Shown piece after piece: positions 16,550-25,371 of a stretch of DNA of 64,000 nucleotides (the stretch's first letter is position 1; each line of letters opens with the position of its first letter). The position numbers were made by a program, and so were the translations under genes. The notes under the pieces were generated by a model. The model did not search any database, was not told where the DNA came from, and worked only from the letters and a program-made list of their open reading frames with translations. This stretch comes from Roseibium sediminis (GTDB lineage Bacteria; Pseudomonadota; Alphaproteobacteria; Rhizobiales; Stappiaceae), in the NCBI RefSeq assembly GCF_008711325.1, contig NZ_VXDB01000001.1, positions 340,287 to 404,286 of the forward strand, in the 5' to 3' direction.

Positions 16550-18730
16550 ATGACGACAGCGCCAAATTTCAGCGTTGATTTGAGCACGTCCTTTCAGGCG
16601 TTCCCCGAAGGCGTGATCGCCATCGACGTTGTTGGCCGCATATCGTTCTCCAATCCCGCCGCAGACAAGTTGCTTGGACATTCAGGCTCCAGCCTGTTGG
16701 GTCAGCCGATCTCCATGCTGTTTCTCAGCCAGAAGCCGATAGAAGACTTCCTGGCCATGCCTCCCCAACTTCGGGCAGGTCAAACCAGCATCGGCGACTG
16801 CTGCCTGCAGCGCGAATGCGGCCAGACCTTCATGTCGGAGGTTCTATCTTCCCCGCTCTATGACTCAGAACGATGCCTTTGCGGGCATCTTTTGATTCTT
16901 CGCGACATTACCGAACAATCGACGCTTGAGGCGCTCGCCGGACACGCAGCCAATACACTTGAAGATGCGCTGGAAGCCATCACAGAGGGCTTCGCGCTCT
17001 ATGATCGGCATGACAGGCTGGTGATTTGCAACAACAACTACCGCGAGATCTACAAGGAATCCGCGGAGGCAATTGTTCCGGGCAACACGTTTGAAGACAT
17101 CATCCGCTACGGGCTTGAGCGCGGTCAGTACAACACTGGCGGAATGAGCAACGAGGAATGGCTCGCCGAACGTGTTCAACGCCACCAAAACGCGAACGCA
17201 TCAGTTATCGAGCAAAATCTGAGCGATGGACGCTGGCTGCAGATTGCCGAAAGACGCACTCGCTCGGGCGGAGTAGCCGGCATTCGAACGGACATTACCG
17301 CGCTGAAGAACGCTCAGGCCGAGAGCAAACAGGCTTTTGACAGCCTTGAGACGATGGCAAACAGCTTGTCGAGCTCGATCGTCGAATCTGATCCGGATGG
17401 CCATTGCCGCTACATCAATGAAGTTGCAGCCCAATGGCTGAACGCAACACGCGACGAATTCATTGGGCAAAACCTGCGAAATTTCCTTCCTGCGGCTGAA
17501 CGGAAGATTTCAAGCGCCTTGTTCAAGAAGGCTCTGGAGGGCACACCATCAACCTCAGAAATCAACGCCGTGTTCCCGGATGGAGTCTTCCGCTGCGTTC
17601 TGCTTGAATACATCCCAAAGCGGAACGAGACCGGAAAAGTCATCGGCGTGGTCACATTTGGCGTCGACATCAGCGAACGCAAGCGCAAGGAAAAAACCCT
17701 TGCGGCTCTCTACGCAACGACGGCTTCCCGTGACCTTACCCATGAGGACAAGATCCGGCGGATCGTCGAATTGGGCAGCTCCCATTTCGAACTGCCGATC
17801 GGTGTAATCTGGGAAGATGACAAACAAGCCTGTGCGGTAAGCCACTTCAACGAGGCATCTCCGCTGCCCGATCCGGCTCTCATTGCCTCACTTGGTGAGA
17901 CCTATTGCAGTTTCCAGCTCGCCAGCGGAGAGTTTTTGGCGATCGACAAGGAAGCTTATGCGCATCCGAAGTTAAAGACAGAAGATCCGGACAAACACCT
18001 TCAAACGCTTATCGGCGCCCCGATTATCGTGGACGGCAAGACGCTTGGAAAGATTGCCTACATTGCCCCGTTCCAGCGAAGCAAAGCATTTACGGTAACC
18101 GATCAGGAACTCATCCGCCGGTTTTCGGACTGGATCAGCTATGAGATCGCCCGCAAGCAGGACCATGACGCCCTGATGGCGATCCAGACACGACTGGAAG
18201 CGATTGCCAGCACGGACGATCTGACCGGTTTGCTCAATCGCCGTGCGTTCCTGAAACTGGCGACCCGCGACATCGCCAGATACCGCCGCACCAACACCCC
18301 TTTCTCTGTGCTGATGATGGACATCGACCACTTCAAGTCGATCAACGACAATTTTGGTCATGCCGTGGGTGACGCCGTCTTGAAGCGCTTTGCCGAAGTC
18401 GCCTCACCTACATTGCGGGCCGTGGACATCTTCGGTCGCGTCGGCGGAGAAGAGTTCTGCATTGTTCTGCACAACACGACAATTCAGGGCGCCTATGTGG
18501 TGGCGGAACGTCTTCGCAAGAAAATTGCCGAAGAGTGCCTCGCCGGACCGATGACGAAACCGGTTACCTGCAGTATCGGGATCACGGAAATCGACAAGAG
18601 CGATGTGGAAATATCGTCTCTGCTGCAACGTGCTGATTCCGCTCTTTATGAATCAAAGCAGACAGGCAGGAACCGGTCGACCGTTTATGCGAAATCCTCG
18701 AAAGCACAGCTGATCGCCAGCGAGCAATAA
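16550..18730 (+). CDS. PAS-PAS-PAS-GAF diguanylate cyclase
   Basis: A 726-residue soluble signalling protein. Order of parts: PAS (about 12-120, FPEGVIAIDVVGRISFSNPAA), a PAS_7-like domain (about 140-255, AITEGFALYDRHDRLVICNN), a third PAS (about 265-390, ending VVTFGVDISERKR), a GAF domain (about 400-545) and GGDEF (about 555-715). The active site reads GGEEF at residues 632-636 and is intact. RAVD five residues before it is a proper RxxD inhibitory site, so product feedback by c-di-GMP is expected. There is no EAL or HD-GYP domain and no membrane segment. The PAS and GAF domains imply sensing of cytoplasmic ligands or redox state, which I cannot specify. Confidence 0.93.
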   Translation: MTTAPNFSVDLSTSFQAFPEGVIAIDVVGRISFSNPAADKLLGHSGSSLLGQPISMLFLSQKPIEDFLAMPPQLRAGQTSIGDCCLQRECGQTFMSEVLSSPLYDSERCLCGHLLILRDITEQSTLEALAGHAANTLEDALEAITEGFALYDRHDRLVICNNNYREIYKESAEAIVPGNTFEDIIRYGLERGQYNTGGMSNEEWLAERVQRHQNANASVIEQNLSDGRWLQIAERRTRSGGVAGIRTDITALKNAQAESKQAFDSLETMANSLSSSIVESDPDGHCRYINEVAAQWLNATRDEFIGQNLRNFLPAAERKISSALFKKALEGTPSTSEINAVFPDGVFRCVLLEYIPKRNETGKVIGVVTFGVDISERKRKEKTLAALYATTASRDLTHEDKIRRIVELGSSHFELPIGVIWEDDKQACAVSHFNEASPLPDPALIASLGETYCSFQLASGEFLAIDKEAYAHPKLKTEDPDKHLQTLIGAPIIVDGKTLGKIAYIAPFQRSKAFTVTDQELIRRFSDWISYEIARKQDHDALMAIQTRLEAIASTDDLTGLLNRRAFLKLATRDIARYRRTNTPFSVLMMDIDHFKSINDNFGHAVGDAVLKRFAEVASPTLRAVDIFGRVGGEEFCIVLHNTTIQGAYVVAERLRKKIAEECLAGPMTKPVTCSIGITEIDKSDVEISSLLQRADSALYESKQTGRNRSTVYAKSSKAQLIASEQ

Positions 18731-18742
18731 TCGGCACAGCCT

Positions 18743-19876
18743 TCAGTCAACCAGTCTTGGTCCCAGGCGCTCTCCCGGTGGCGGAGCGCTTTCGCGTATT
18801 CTCAGCTCCGGCTCGATCAGGATCGGCTTGTGAGGCACCCTCTCTCCCGCAATTTGGCGCAGAAGCGTTAGCGCTGCGAGACGGCCGATCTTGTCCGCAT
18901 GGTTGCAAACCGTGGTCAGGGCCGGGGTACGGCTCGCGGCACCATCGACATCGTCATAGCCCGTAATCGCCATGTCCGGCCCCGGCTCCACCCCAACACG
19001 TCGCAAAGTGGTCATCATGCCCAGCGCAACGAGATCGTTGAAGCCGATGATGGCAGTCGGGCGATCCTTCATGTTCAGGATCTTCGGAACCGCGGACCGT
19101 CCATCAGCCTGGGTCATCAGCTCGGGGATATCCAGTTGTTCATCCGGGTTGATACCGGCATCAACAAGTGCCTGCCGCCATCCCTCATTCCGATCCCGCC
19201 CGGTTGAGCTTTGCCGACGCCCGCCGACCATACCGATCTGCCTGTGTCCCTGAGCAAGAACATGCTGCGTCATCCGATAGGTTCCGACAAAGTCATCACC
19301 ACGGACACACGGAGCCCAGACCCCCGAGACCTCACGCGCCACCAGCGTCACCGGTATCCCCTGATCGACCAGCCGGTTGATTTCTTCCGAGGAGGTTCCA
19401 ACAGACGGGCACAGGATAAGACCATCCGCGCGATGTTGCAGAAGAGTGCTGACAAAGGCGCGCTGCCGTTTGACGTCATCCCGGTGATTGCAGATGAAGA
19501 TCATCTGCCCCTGTTCTTCGAGAACAGATTCAAGCGCGGAAAAGACCTCGGCAAAATAGGGGTTCAGGATATCGTGAACTGCCACGCCAACGATCTGGGA
19601 CCGGGCGGTCCGCAAGGACGCGGCCGAGCGATTGTAGATATAGCCGATTTCCTGGGCAGTCCGCTTGACCTTCTCACGTGTATCTTCGGCAACAAGAGGA
19701 CTATCGCGCAGGGCAAGTGACACCGTCGCGGTCGATATCCCGAGCTGGTCGGCAATGTGCCCGAGAGTGAGACGTTTTCCGGGTTTTGCAGGCAAAGCCT
19801 CGTCCGGGATGCTGTCTTCCGATGCCCCGTCGACGTCCACGTCTTTATTCGGATCGTTCCCGTTTTCGTTGCTCAT
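18743..19876 (-). CDS. LacI-family repressor with acidic N-terminal extension
   Basis: A 377-residue protein. About 35 mostly acidic residues precede the LacI helix-turn-helix (LTLGHIADQLGISTATVSLA, then the hinge YNRSAASLRTARSQIVGVAV). The rest is a periplasmic-binding-protein-like effector domain (DILNPYFAEVF, GFNDLVALGMM, ITGYDDVD). The N-terminal extension is unusual for the family. Upstream, around 19891-19903, the sequence CCGAAACGTTGAG has a CG-centred half-symmetry that could be an autoregulatory site, but it is weak. No catabolic operon is adjacent, so the regulated genes are unknown. Confidence 0.9.
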   Translation of the reverse strand: MSNENGNDPNKDVDVDGASEDSIPDEALPAKPGKRLTLGHIADQLGISTATVSLALRDSPLVAEDTREKVKRTAQEIGYIYNRSAASLRTARSQIVGVAVHDILNPYFAEVFSALESVLEEQGQMIFICNHRDDVKRQRAFVSTLLQHRADGLILCPSVGTSSEEINRLVDQGIPVTLVAREVSGVWAPCVRGDDFVGTYRMTQHVLAQGHRQIGMVGGRRQSSTGRDRNEGWRQALVDAGINPDEQLDIPELMTQADGRSAVPKILNMKDRPTAIIGFNDLVALGMMTTLRRVGVEPGPDMAITGYDDVDGAASRTPALTTVCNHADKIGRLAALTLLRQIAGERVPHKPILIEPELRIRESAPPPGERLGPRLVD

Positions 19877-19945
19877 ACGTCTTTCTTGGTCCGAAACGTT
19901 GAGTATGGTCTTCCTTCACGAAGGCAGACTTGTCCAGCAGTTTAA

Positions 19946-20473
19946 TCAGTTGCGCAGGGCTTTCGGAGCAGAATCGTCATAGCTGTCCCGCAAGTTCAAC
20001 ACCACCCGCCTGTCCAGACGGGAGCAGGCAGCCGGGTCACAGTCGGTCAGCGGGCGCTCAATCCCGTAACCCTTGGCCCACATCCGCCTTGCCTCGACCC
20101 CTCGGCTGACCAGACCGGCAAGCACAATCTCAGCGCGCCTTTGCGACAAGGTCTTGTTCTCGGATTCTGATCCAGGATCATCCGCATGTCCCTGAACCTT
20201 CACCAGCCAGGTCGGGTTGTTCTTCAGCCACTCAGCCTGCTTGTCGAGGTGAGCTTCCTCTTCTGCACTCAGCGCAAAGGATGATTCGGAGAACAGGATC
20301 GTGCGACCGACAGTCGCTTCAAACTCGTCCTCGCTTCCGGAAACCGCAGAACTTGAGGAAAGACCCGGTCCCGTGCTGCCCGCTCCACCGAAGCCGCCAA
20401 GGTTCGCGCAACCGGACAACCCTGCAACAAGTACGAAGACGCAAACCATTCCGATCGCAGCATTTTTTGTCAT
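19946..20473 (-). CDS. OmpA-family outer-membrane lipoprotein
   Basis: A 175-residue protein. It starts at the ATG at 20473 (MTKNAAIG) with GGGGGAT upstream. A signal sequence ends in the lipobox LSGC, so the mature protein should be lipid-anchored at the Cys. After a Gly/Ser-rich linker comes an OmpA_C domain (SFALSAEEEAHLDKQAEWL, VKVQGHADDPGSESENKTLS, RRAEIVLAGLVSRGV) that would bind peptidoglycan. It resembles Pal, but no tol genes are adjacent and the local motif GHADDPGS differs from the GHADERGT usual in Pal. It is therefore called only as a Pal-like lipoprotein. Confidence 0.87.
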   Translation of the reverse strand: MTKNAAIGMVCVFVLVAGLSGCANLGGFGGAGSTGPGLSSSSAVSGSEDEFEATVGRTILFSESSFALSAEEEAHLDKQAEWLKNNPTWLVKVQGHADDPGSESENKTLSQRRAEIVLAGLVSRGVEARRMWAKGYGIERPLTDCDPAACSRLDRRVVLNLRDSYDDSAPKALRN

Positions 20474-20638
20474 GTAATCCCCCGTGCCTGATTTGCATCT
20501 TAGTGGACTGGCACAATAAACCGAATAGACCATTCGGCGACGCCGGTCGTTGATTTATCGCCATCCGCTTGACACCAAGGAACCCGAAAAGCAGCAATAC
20601 CTCCCGACAACCCACCTCTTTCACGAAGCGAGACACCT

Positions 20639-21097
20639 TTGATCTACGGCACAAGCCTTGCCACGCCGGTCGGACATATAAACGTTCAGGCCGAAAACGG
20701 CTCGATTGTCCGGCTGTCTTGGACCGGGGGCGGGTTTCAGGAAGAAAATAAACTCACTCGCGAAGCGGCCAGACAGCTGCAGGCCTACTTTTCTGCGGGC
20801 CTTAAGGTTTTTGATCTGCCGCTTAACCCGAAAGGCGCAAAGTTCCATCAATCGGTTTTCAAGGCGATGCTGGACATTCCTTATGGAAACACACGCACCT
20901 ATGGCGAAATCGCCAAGGATCTTGCGACATTCGGTCAGCCAGTTGGCCAGGCCTGCGGCGCAAATCCCATCCCGATCATCATTCCCTGTCACAGGGTTTT
21001 GTCGGCAAACGGGTTGGGCGGATATTCGGGAGACGGGGGTCTCGACACCAAAATTGCCCTCCTGAAACTGGAGGGCGGGTATCCGTTCCTTCTCTAG
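20639..21097 (+). CDS. ogt: Methylated-DNA-protein-cysteine methyltransferase
   Basis: A 152-residue single-step DNA repair protein that moves alkyl groups from O6-alkylguanine to its own Cys. The acceptor is C117 in IIIPCHRVLSANGLGGYSG, and the DNA-binding helix region (FHQSVFKAMLDIPYGNTRTYGEIA) precedes it. The start is TTG at 20639 with GAAGCGAGA upstream; no better in-frame ATG precedes the conserved TPVGHI start. It lacks the Ada regulatory domain, so it is the Ogt type. It is divergent from the lipoprotein gene and converges on the MarR gene. Confidence 0.93.
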   Translation: MIYGTSLATPVGHINVQAENGSIVRLSWTGGGFQEENKLTREAARQLQAYFSAGLKVFDLPLNPKGAKFHQSVFKAMLDIPYGNTRTYGEIAKDLATFGQPVGQACGANPIPIIIPCHRVLSANGLGGYSGDGGLDTKIALLKLEGGYPFLL

Positions 21098-21113
21098 CTT
21101 ACACCAACGCAAA

Positions 21114-21635
21114 TCAGGCCGTTTCGAGATCCCGGACACTCGAAACAGTCGGGACATCAGGCGTTTCCGGATCTGCTTCTTCGTCTGTATCGTCGTCAAG
21201 AGTCGACGAAATCGAGAGATTTTTCTCAACCTGTTTCAGCAGTTTCTTGAGCTTCTTGCGTTCCTTTTCCGCCAATCCCGCCATGGCTTCACGCTCCAGC
21301 CTTTTCCAAGCCTTATCGACGGACTGGATCAACTCCCGCCCTGCCTCATTCAGGAATACACGGGCCTGCCGACCATCCTCTGCCGATGTCTCACGACGGA
21401 CATACCCTTGCGCGGAAAGGCGGGTCACCATTTTTGTAACCGTGGGCGGCTGCACACCCATCGCAAGGGCCAATTGGCTCATGGTCCGGCCATCGGCATC
21501 CGAAAGCACTTTCAGAACAAGTTCCTGACCGGGGTGAAGGCCAATGCGCATGAGATGGCTGCCGGACCGGGCCCTCATGGCCTTTGATGCCTGCGCAAGA
21601 CGAAACGTCACGCTTTTGTTGTGATTGAACCCCAT
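21114..21635 (-). CDS. MarR-family transcriptional regulator
   Basis: A 173-residue winged-helix regulator. I choose the ATG at 21635 (MGFNHNKSV) for its GGGAGAT site; the frame runs 69 bases further upstream without a better signal. The DNA-binding part is TMSQLALAMGVQPPTVTKMV followed by the wing RRETSAEDGRQARVFLNEAG. The C-terminus carries a highly charged tail (lysine-rich KERKKLKKLLKQVEK, then an Asp/Glu stretch) longer than in most MarR proteins. No adjacent efflux pump or degradative gene gives a target; the ABC ATPase lies downstream on the same strand past the 3' end. Confidence 0.9.
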   Translation of the reverse strand: MGFNHNKSVTFRLAQASKAMRARSGSHLMRIGLHPGQELVLKVLSDADGRTMSQLALAMGVQPPTVTKMVTRLSAQGYVRRETSAEDGRQARVFLNEAGRELIQSVDKAWKRLEREAMAGLAEKERKKLKKLLKQVEKNLSISSTLDDDTDEEADPETPDVPTVSSVRDLETA

Positions 21636-21758
21636 CCGGTATCTCCCGAGGTTAGCGGACCACCCCGATTCGGGTGATCCGGCAACAGAAACTCGTGAAG
21701 ACACTATCGGGACTGTTTAACCGTCAAATGACAATGGAAAAAATGTCCGTACCAAACT

Positions 21759-22562
21759 TTACCCACCCATGGCCCGGCGCAAGTCTTCGGACACAAGACC
21801 GCAGAGGCGGGAATATTCAGGCTGCAATCTAAGGGCCTCGGTCCTTGGATAGCCCAACGCGATCGCATGGTCGGATGCGATCTTCCCCGGACCAGAAGAC
21901 ATGACGGCAACGCGGCTGGACAGATATACCGCCTCAAAAACGGAGTGGGTGACAAACAGGATGGTCCACCCGAAGCGCTCCCAAAGGGCCAGAAGATCAT
22001 CATTCAGTTTGGAGCGGGTAATCTCGTCTAGCGCGGCAAATGGTTCGTCGAGCAACAGGACACCGGGACGCGTGACAAGTGCCCGGGCAATCGAAACCCG
22101 CATTTTCATCCCTCCCGAGAGCTCGTTCGGGAGGCTTTGCGCATGCTCCTGGAGACCTACTAGCTCCAGACTTTCCATGACACGATCGCGGGCGTCTTTC
22201 CGGGACATCCCCTTGAGGCGGAGCGGCAACCAGACATTGGCAAAGACCGTACTCCATGGCATCAGGGTCGGCTCCTGAAAGACATATCCAAGCGGGTGGT
22301 CGCCCTTGTCATGCGAGTTCTCTCCCCACAAGACCTTTCCGGTCGTGGGCTGGGCAAGACCGGCGATCAACCGCAGAACCGTCGACTTGCCACAGCCGGA
22401 GGCGCCAAGCAGCGAAACGAACTCGCCCTTGTGCAGATCCAGACTGAAATCCTCAAGCGCTGCAGTTCCGTTGTCAAAAACCATCGACACCCAGTCCAGC
22501 GACACAACGCTCCCGGTTTTCGTTTTTGCAGACGTCAGAACGTTTGAGGCATGACCCGTCAT
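21759..22562 (-). CDS. ABC transporter ATP-binding protein, nitrate/sulfonate/HMP-precursor type, orphan
   Basis: A 267-residue ATPase with Walker A GASGCGKST, the Q-loop in YVFQEPTLMPW, signature LSGGMKMRVSIARAL, Walker B LLLDEPFAALDE and the switch His in VTHSVFEA. These details fit the SsuB/TauB/ThiZ group. The ATG at 22562 has GGAGAG upstream. Neither a permease nor a binding protein is adjacent on either side, which is unusual for this group. The next gene is a divergent purine-deaminase-like enzyme. It may serve permeases encoded elsewhere. Confidence 0.88.
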   Translation of the reverse strand: MTGHASNVLTSAKTKTGSVVSLDWVSMVFDNGTAALEDFSLDLHKGEFVSLLGASGCGKSTVLRLIAGLAQPTTGKVLWGENSHDKGDHPLGYVFQEPTLMPWSTVFANVWLPLRLKGMSRKDARDRVMESLELVGLQEHAQSLPNELSGGMKMRVSIARALVTRPGVLLLDEPFAALDEITRSKLNDDLLALWERFGWTILFVTHSVFEAVYLSSRVAVMSSGPGKIASDHAIALGYPRTEALRLQPEYSRLCGLVSEDLRRAMGG

Positions 22563-22772
22563 CAATCTCTCCAAGCCGGATTGCGGCGTCAGGTCTAGCA
22601 GATCCCCTTCCCTCTCAAAAGATCATCGGAGCCGGGAGTTTCAGGAGATTGGTCGAACTGTTCCTTGAAAAGCGTGGCTTGATCCCCTTGCGAAATCAGC
22701 CAAGACTGCAGCGGTCACGTTGCTGCCCGTCTGTCCGGCAGAGTTTTCCGCCTCAATCAAGGACCCCGTTTC

Positions 22773-24116
22773 ATGCGCCTATGGATCAAGGACCCGATCG
22801 CCATCCTCGCCGACAAGGCAGAACGAGGCATTGTGGTGGAGAACGGGCTGATCAGCGAGCTTGTTCCTGCCGGACGCGAACCCATGCTGCCTGTCGACCG
22901 GACCTTCGATGCCTCCAAGCATGTCGTCATCCCGGGACTGATCAACACGCATCATCATTTCTATCAAACGCTGACCCGCGCCCATCCGGACGCCATCAAC
23001 AAGGAACTCTTTCCCTGGCTGAAGGCGCTCTATCCGATCTGGGCCAAAGCCGTTACGCCGGAGACGTTCCGACTGGCAACCCGGCTTGCCTTGACCGAGC
23101 TGATGATGTCGGGCTGCACGGCGGCATCCGATCACCATTATCTGTTCCCCGGTGGTCTGGAAGAGGCCATGGATATTCAGGCCGAAGAAGCAGAACGGGT
23201 CGGCCTGCGCATGACCATCACGCGCGGATCAATGAACCTGTCCCAGAAAGACGGCGGCCTGCCGCCCGATAGCGTGGTGCAGGATGAGGACACGATCCTC
23301 GCCGATTGCGAGCGCGTGCTCTCGCGCTATCATGATAGCACGAAAGGCTCGATGCTGCAGGTGGCGCTGGCGCCCTGTTCCCCCTTCTCGGTCACACGAA
23401 ACCTGATGAAGGAAACGGCGGTTCTGGCCGAAAAGCATGACTGTCGCCTCCATACCCACCTTGGTGAAACCTATGATGAAGACGCCTTCTGCATCGAGAC
23501 CTTCGGATGCCGTCCGGTGGACTATCTGGAAGAATGTGGCTGGCTGAACAAGCGGACATGGCTCGCCCATGGCATCCACTTCAATGACGACGAAGTGCGC
23601 CGCCTCGGCCACGCCTGCGTGGGCGTCTGCCATTGCCCGACTTCGAACATGGTTCTTGCGTCCGGCCAGTGCCGCACGAAGGAACTGGAAGCTGCGGGAA
23701 GTCCGGTCGGACTTGGCGTGGACGGCTCTGCTTCCAACGACAATTCGAACTTGATGGAAGGGGTCCGTCACGCGCTGATGATCAACCGGCTGACCTATGA
23801 TGCCGCTTCGATCACCCATCTTGACGCATTCCGGTGGGCAACAGAAGGGTCAGCAAAATGCCTTGGCCGCGATGACATTGGGGCCATCCGCCTTGGCATG
23901 ATGGCCGACCTTGCTTTCTACAGCCTGGACGAACTGCGGTTTTCAGGGGCCGGAGATCCTCTCGCGGCCCTTGTCCTTTGCGGTGCCCATACCGCCGATC
24001 GGGTGATGATTGGCGGCAAATGGACCATCGAGGACAGCAAACCGACGACGATCGACATTGGCAGGTTGCGGGCAGAACACGGTGACGCCGCCCGCAAGTT
24101 CCTGGAAGCGCTCTAA
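22773..24116 (+). CDS. 8-oxoguanine deaminase / AtzB-TrzN-type amidohydrolase
   Basis: A 447-residue amidohydrolase of the ATZ/TRZ group. Zn2+ ligands are visible as HxH in NTHHHFYQT near residue 55, His in LHTHLGETYDED, His in AHGIHFND and Asp in GVDGSASNDNSN. Loop motifs such as GCTAASDHHYLFP and CHCPTSNMVLASG match the 8-oxoguanine deaminases that turn 8-oxoguanine into urate. Related enzymes act on hydroxyatrazine-like triazines. It is divergent from the orphan ABC ATPase and its stop overlaps the convergent MFS gene by 4 bp. The precise substrate is inferred from motif resemblance only. Confidence 0.85.
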   Translation: MRLWIKDPIAILADKAERGIVVENGLISELVPAGREPMLPVDRTFDASKHVVIPGLINTHHHFYQTLTRAHPDAINKELFPWLKALYPIWAKAVTPETFRLATRLALTELMMSGCTAASDHHYLFPGGLEEAMDIQAEEAERVGLRMTITRGSMNLSQKDGGLPPDSVVQDEDTILADCERVLSRYHDSTKGSMLQVALAPCSPFSVTRNLMKETAVLAEKHDCRLHTHLGETYDEDAFCIETFGCRPVDYLEECGWLNKRTWLAHGIHFNDDEVRRLGHACVGVCHCPTSNMVLASGQCRTKELEAAGSPVGLGVDGSASNDNSNLMEGVRHALMINRLTYDAASITHLDAFRWATEGSAKCLGRDDIGAIRLGMMADLAFYSLDELRFSGAGDPLAALVLCGAHTADRVMIGGKWTIEDSKPTTIDIGRLRAEHGDAARKFLEAL

Positions 24117-25264
24117 CGCGCGTCTTCCGGCTCGACCCGCAACGACCCGGCGAGCACGGTGATCAGCAGCGCCAAAATCGCAATCCCGGCAAAGGCAAAG
24201 CGAAGCGAGAAGGTTTCGCCGATAAACCCGATCAATGGCGGCCCCATAAGGAAGGCACCATAGCCAAGCGTTGCCACGGCAGCCAGCGCGGTTCCTTGCG
24301 ACATCTCCCGGTCAGCCGCAGCACGTGACATGGCGAGCGGAAAGATTGAGGCATTGCCCAGCCCCATGACGGCGGCTCCAATCCAGATCACCCAGATGGT
24401 CGGGCCCCAGACAAAAAGTGCCGTTCCCAAACAGGCAGCAAGACCGCTGGCCCGCGCAACCGCAACAGGGCCATAGCGGGCGATCAGGTGATCGGCCAGA
24501 AATCTCATGATCACCATTGAGACGGAGAAAACCGAATAGGCAATGGCGGCCTGTGCACTCGGGAAATCCAGTTCCTGAATCTGGTAGAGTGCAGCCCAAT
24601 CGGTCACCGAGCCTTCGCCAAGCGCGGCAATGAGAGCCATGATCCCAACGAACAGAAGCGCGCCTTTTGGAAGCGCCAGAAATGGCGCGGGTTGCTCCGG
24701 CTTGGGACGAGCAACCGGCGCCCACGGAACCCGGAAAGCCGCAACAACCGGCACAGCCAGCAAGGCTGCCCAGCCCCAGAAATGAACGGCGATAGAAAGG
24801 TCGAACTTGAGGGCAAGGGCTCCAGCCCCCGCCCCGACCGCAGCACCAAGACTGAACAGCGCATGGTAGGACGACATCACCGGGCGACCGAGTGCCTTTT
24901 CGACATCCGCCCCCCAGCCATTCATCGCCACATCCAGAGCGCCGAAGCTGAAGCCCAGAAAGAACCCGATGGGTGCAATGATCCAGAGTGTCGTTCCGAA
25001 GGGCAGCAGCACGAACATGACCATCGTCGCAGTTGCCAGAACCCGTGTGGACGGTGCCGTGCCATACTGGTCGACCCACCTCCCGGCAAAAGGAAACGAT
25101 ACAAACGCACCAATGGCGATGATCAGCAGAACCAGACCGAACTGGGCATCGTTCAGACCCAGTTGCAGCTTGAAATCAGGGATACGGGTTGCCCAGGCAC
25201 CGGTTACAGCACCGAGCATGAAGAAAATTGCAGCCACGGCATAGCGGGCTTTCACAACAGACAT
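24113..25264 (-). CDS. MFS transporter, YbjJ-like
   Basis: A 383-residue integral membrane protein with about 12 hydrophobic helices and the MFS loop between helices 2 and 3 (SFPFAGRWVDQYG). The start is set at the ATG at 25264 (MSVVKARYAV), which places helix 1 at the N-terminus and matches relatives. The phrase GAVTGAWATRIPDFKLQLGL is characteristic of YbjJ-type MFS proteins, whose substrates are unknown to me. It overlaps the amidohydrolase by 4 bp tail to tail. Confidence 0.87.
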   Translation of the reverse strand: MSVVKARYAVAAIFFMLGAVTGAWATRIPDFKLQLGLNDAQFGLVLLIIAIGAFVSFPFAGRWVDQYGTAPSTRVLATATMVMFVLLPFGTTLWIIAPIGFFLGFSFGALDVAMNGWGADVEKALGRPVMSSYHALFSLGAAVGAGAGALALKFDLSIAVHFWGWAALLAVPVVAAFRVPWAPVARPKPEQPAPFLALPKGALLFVGIMALIAALGEGSVTDWAALYQIQELDFPSAQAAIAYSVFSVSMVIMRFLADHLIARYGPVAVARASGLAACLGTALFVWGPTIWVIWIGAAVMGLGNASIFPLAMSRAAADREMSQGTALAAVATLGYGAFLMGPPLIGFIGETFSLRFAFAGIAILALLITVLAGSLRVEPEDAR

Positions 25265-25371
25265 GGAAAGGCTCTTGCAGAAGAGAGGGGGACGGTATGC
25301 CCGGATCAAAAAGGAGCCGCACACTAATAGCTAGCGGCGATCAGGCGCAAGATGGCCGTCTCGATTTTGCG

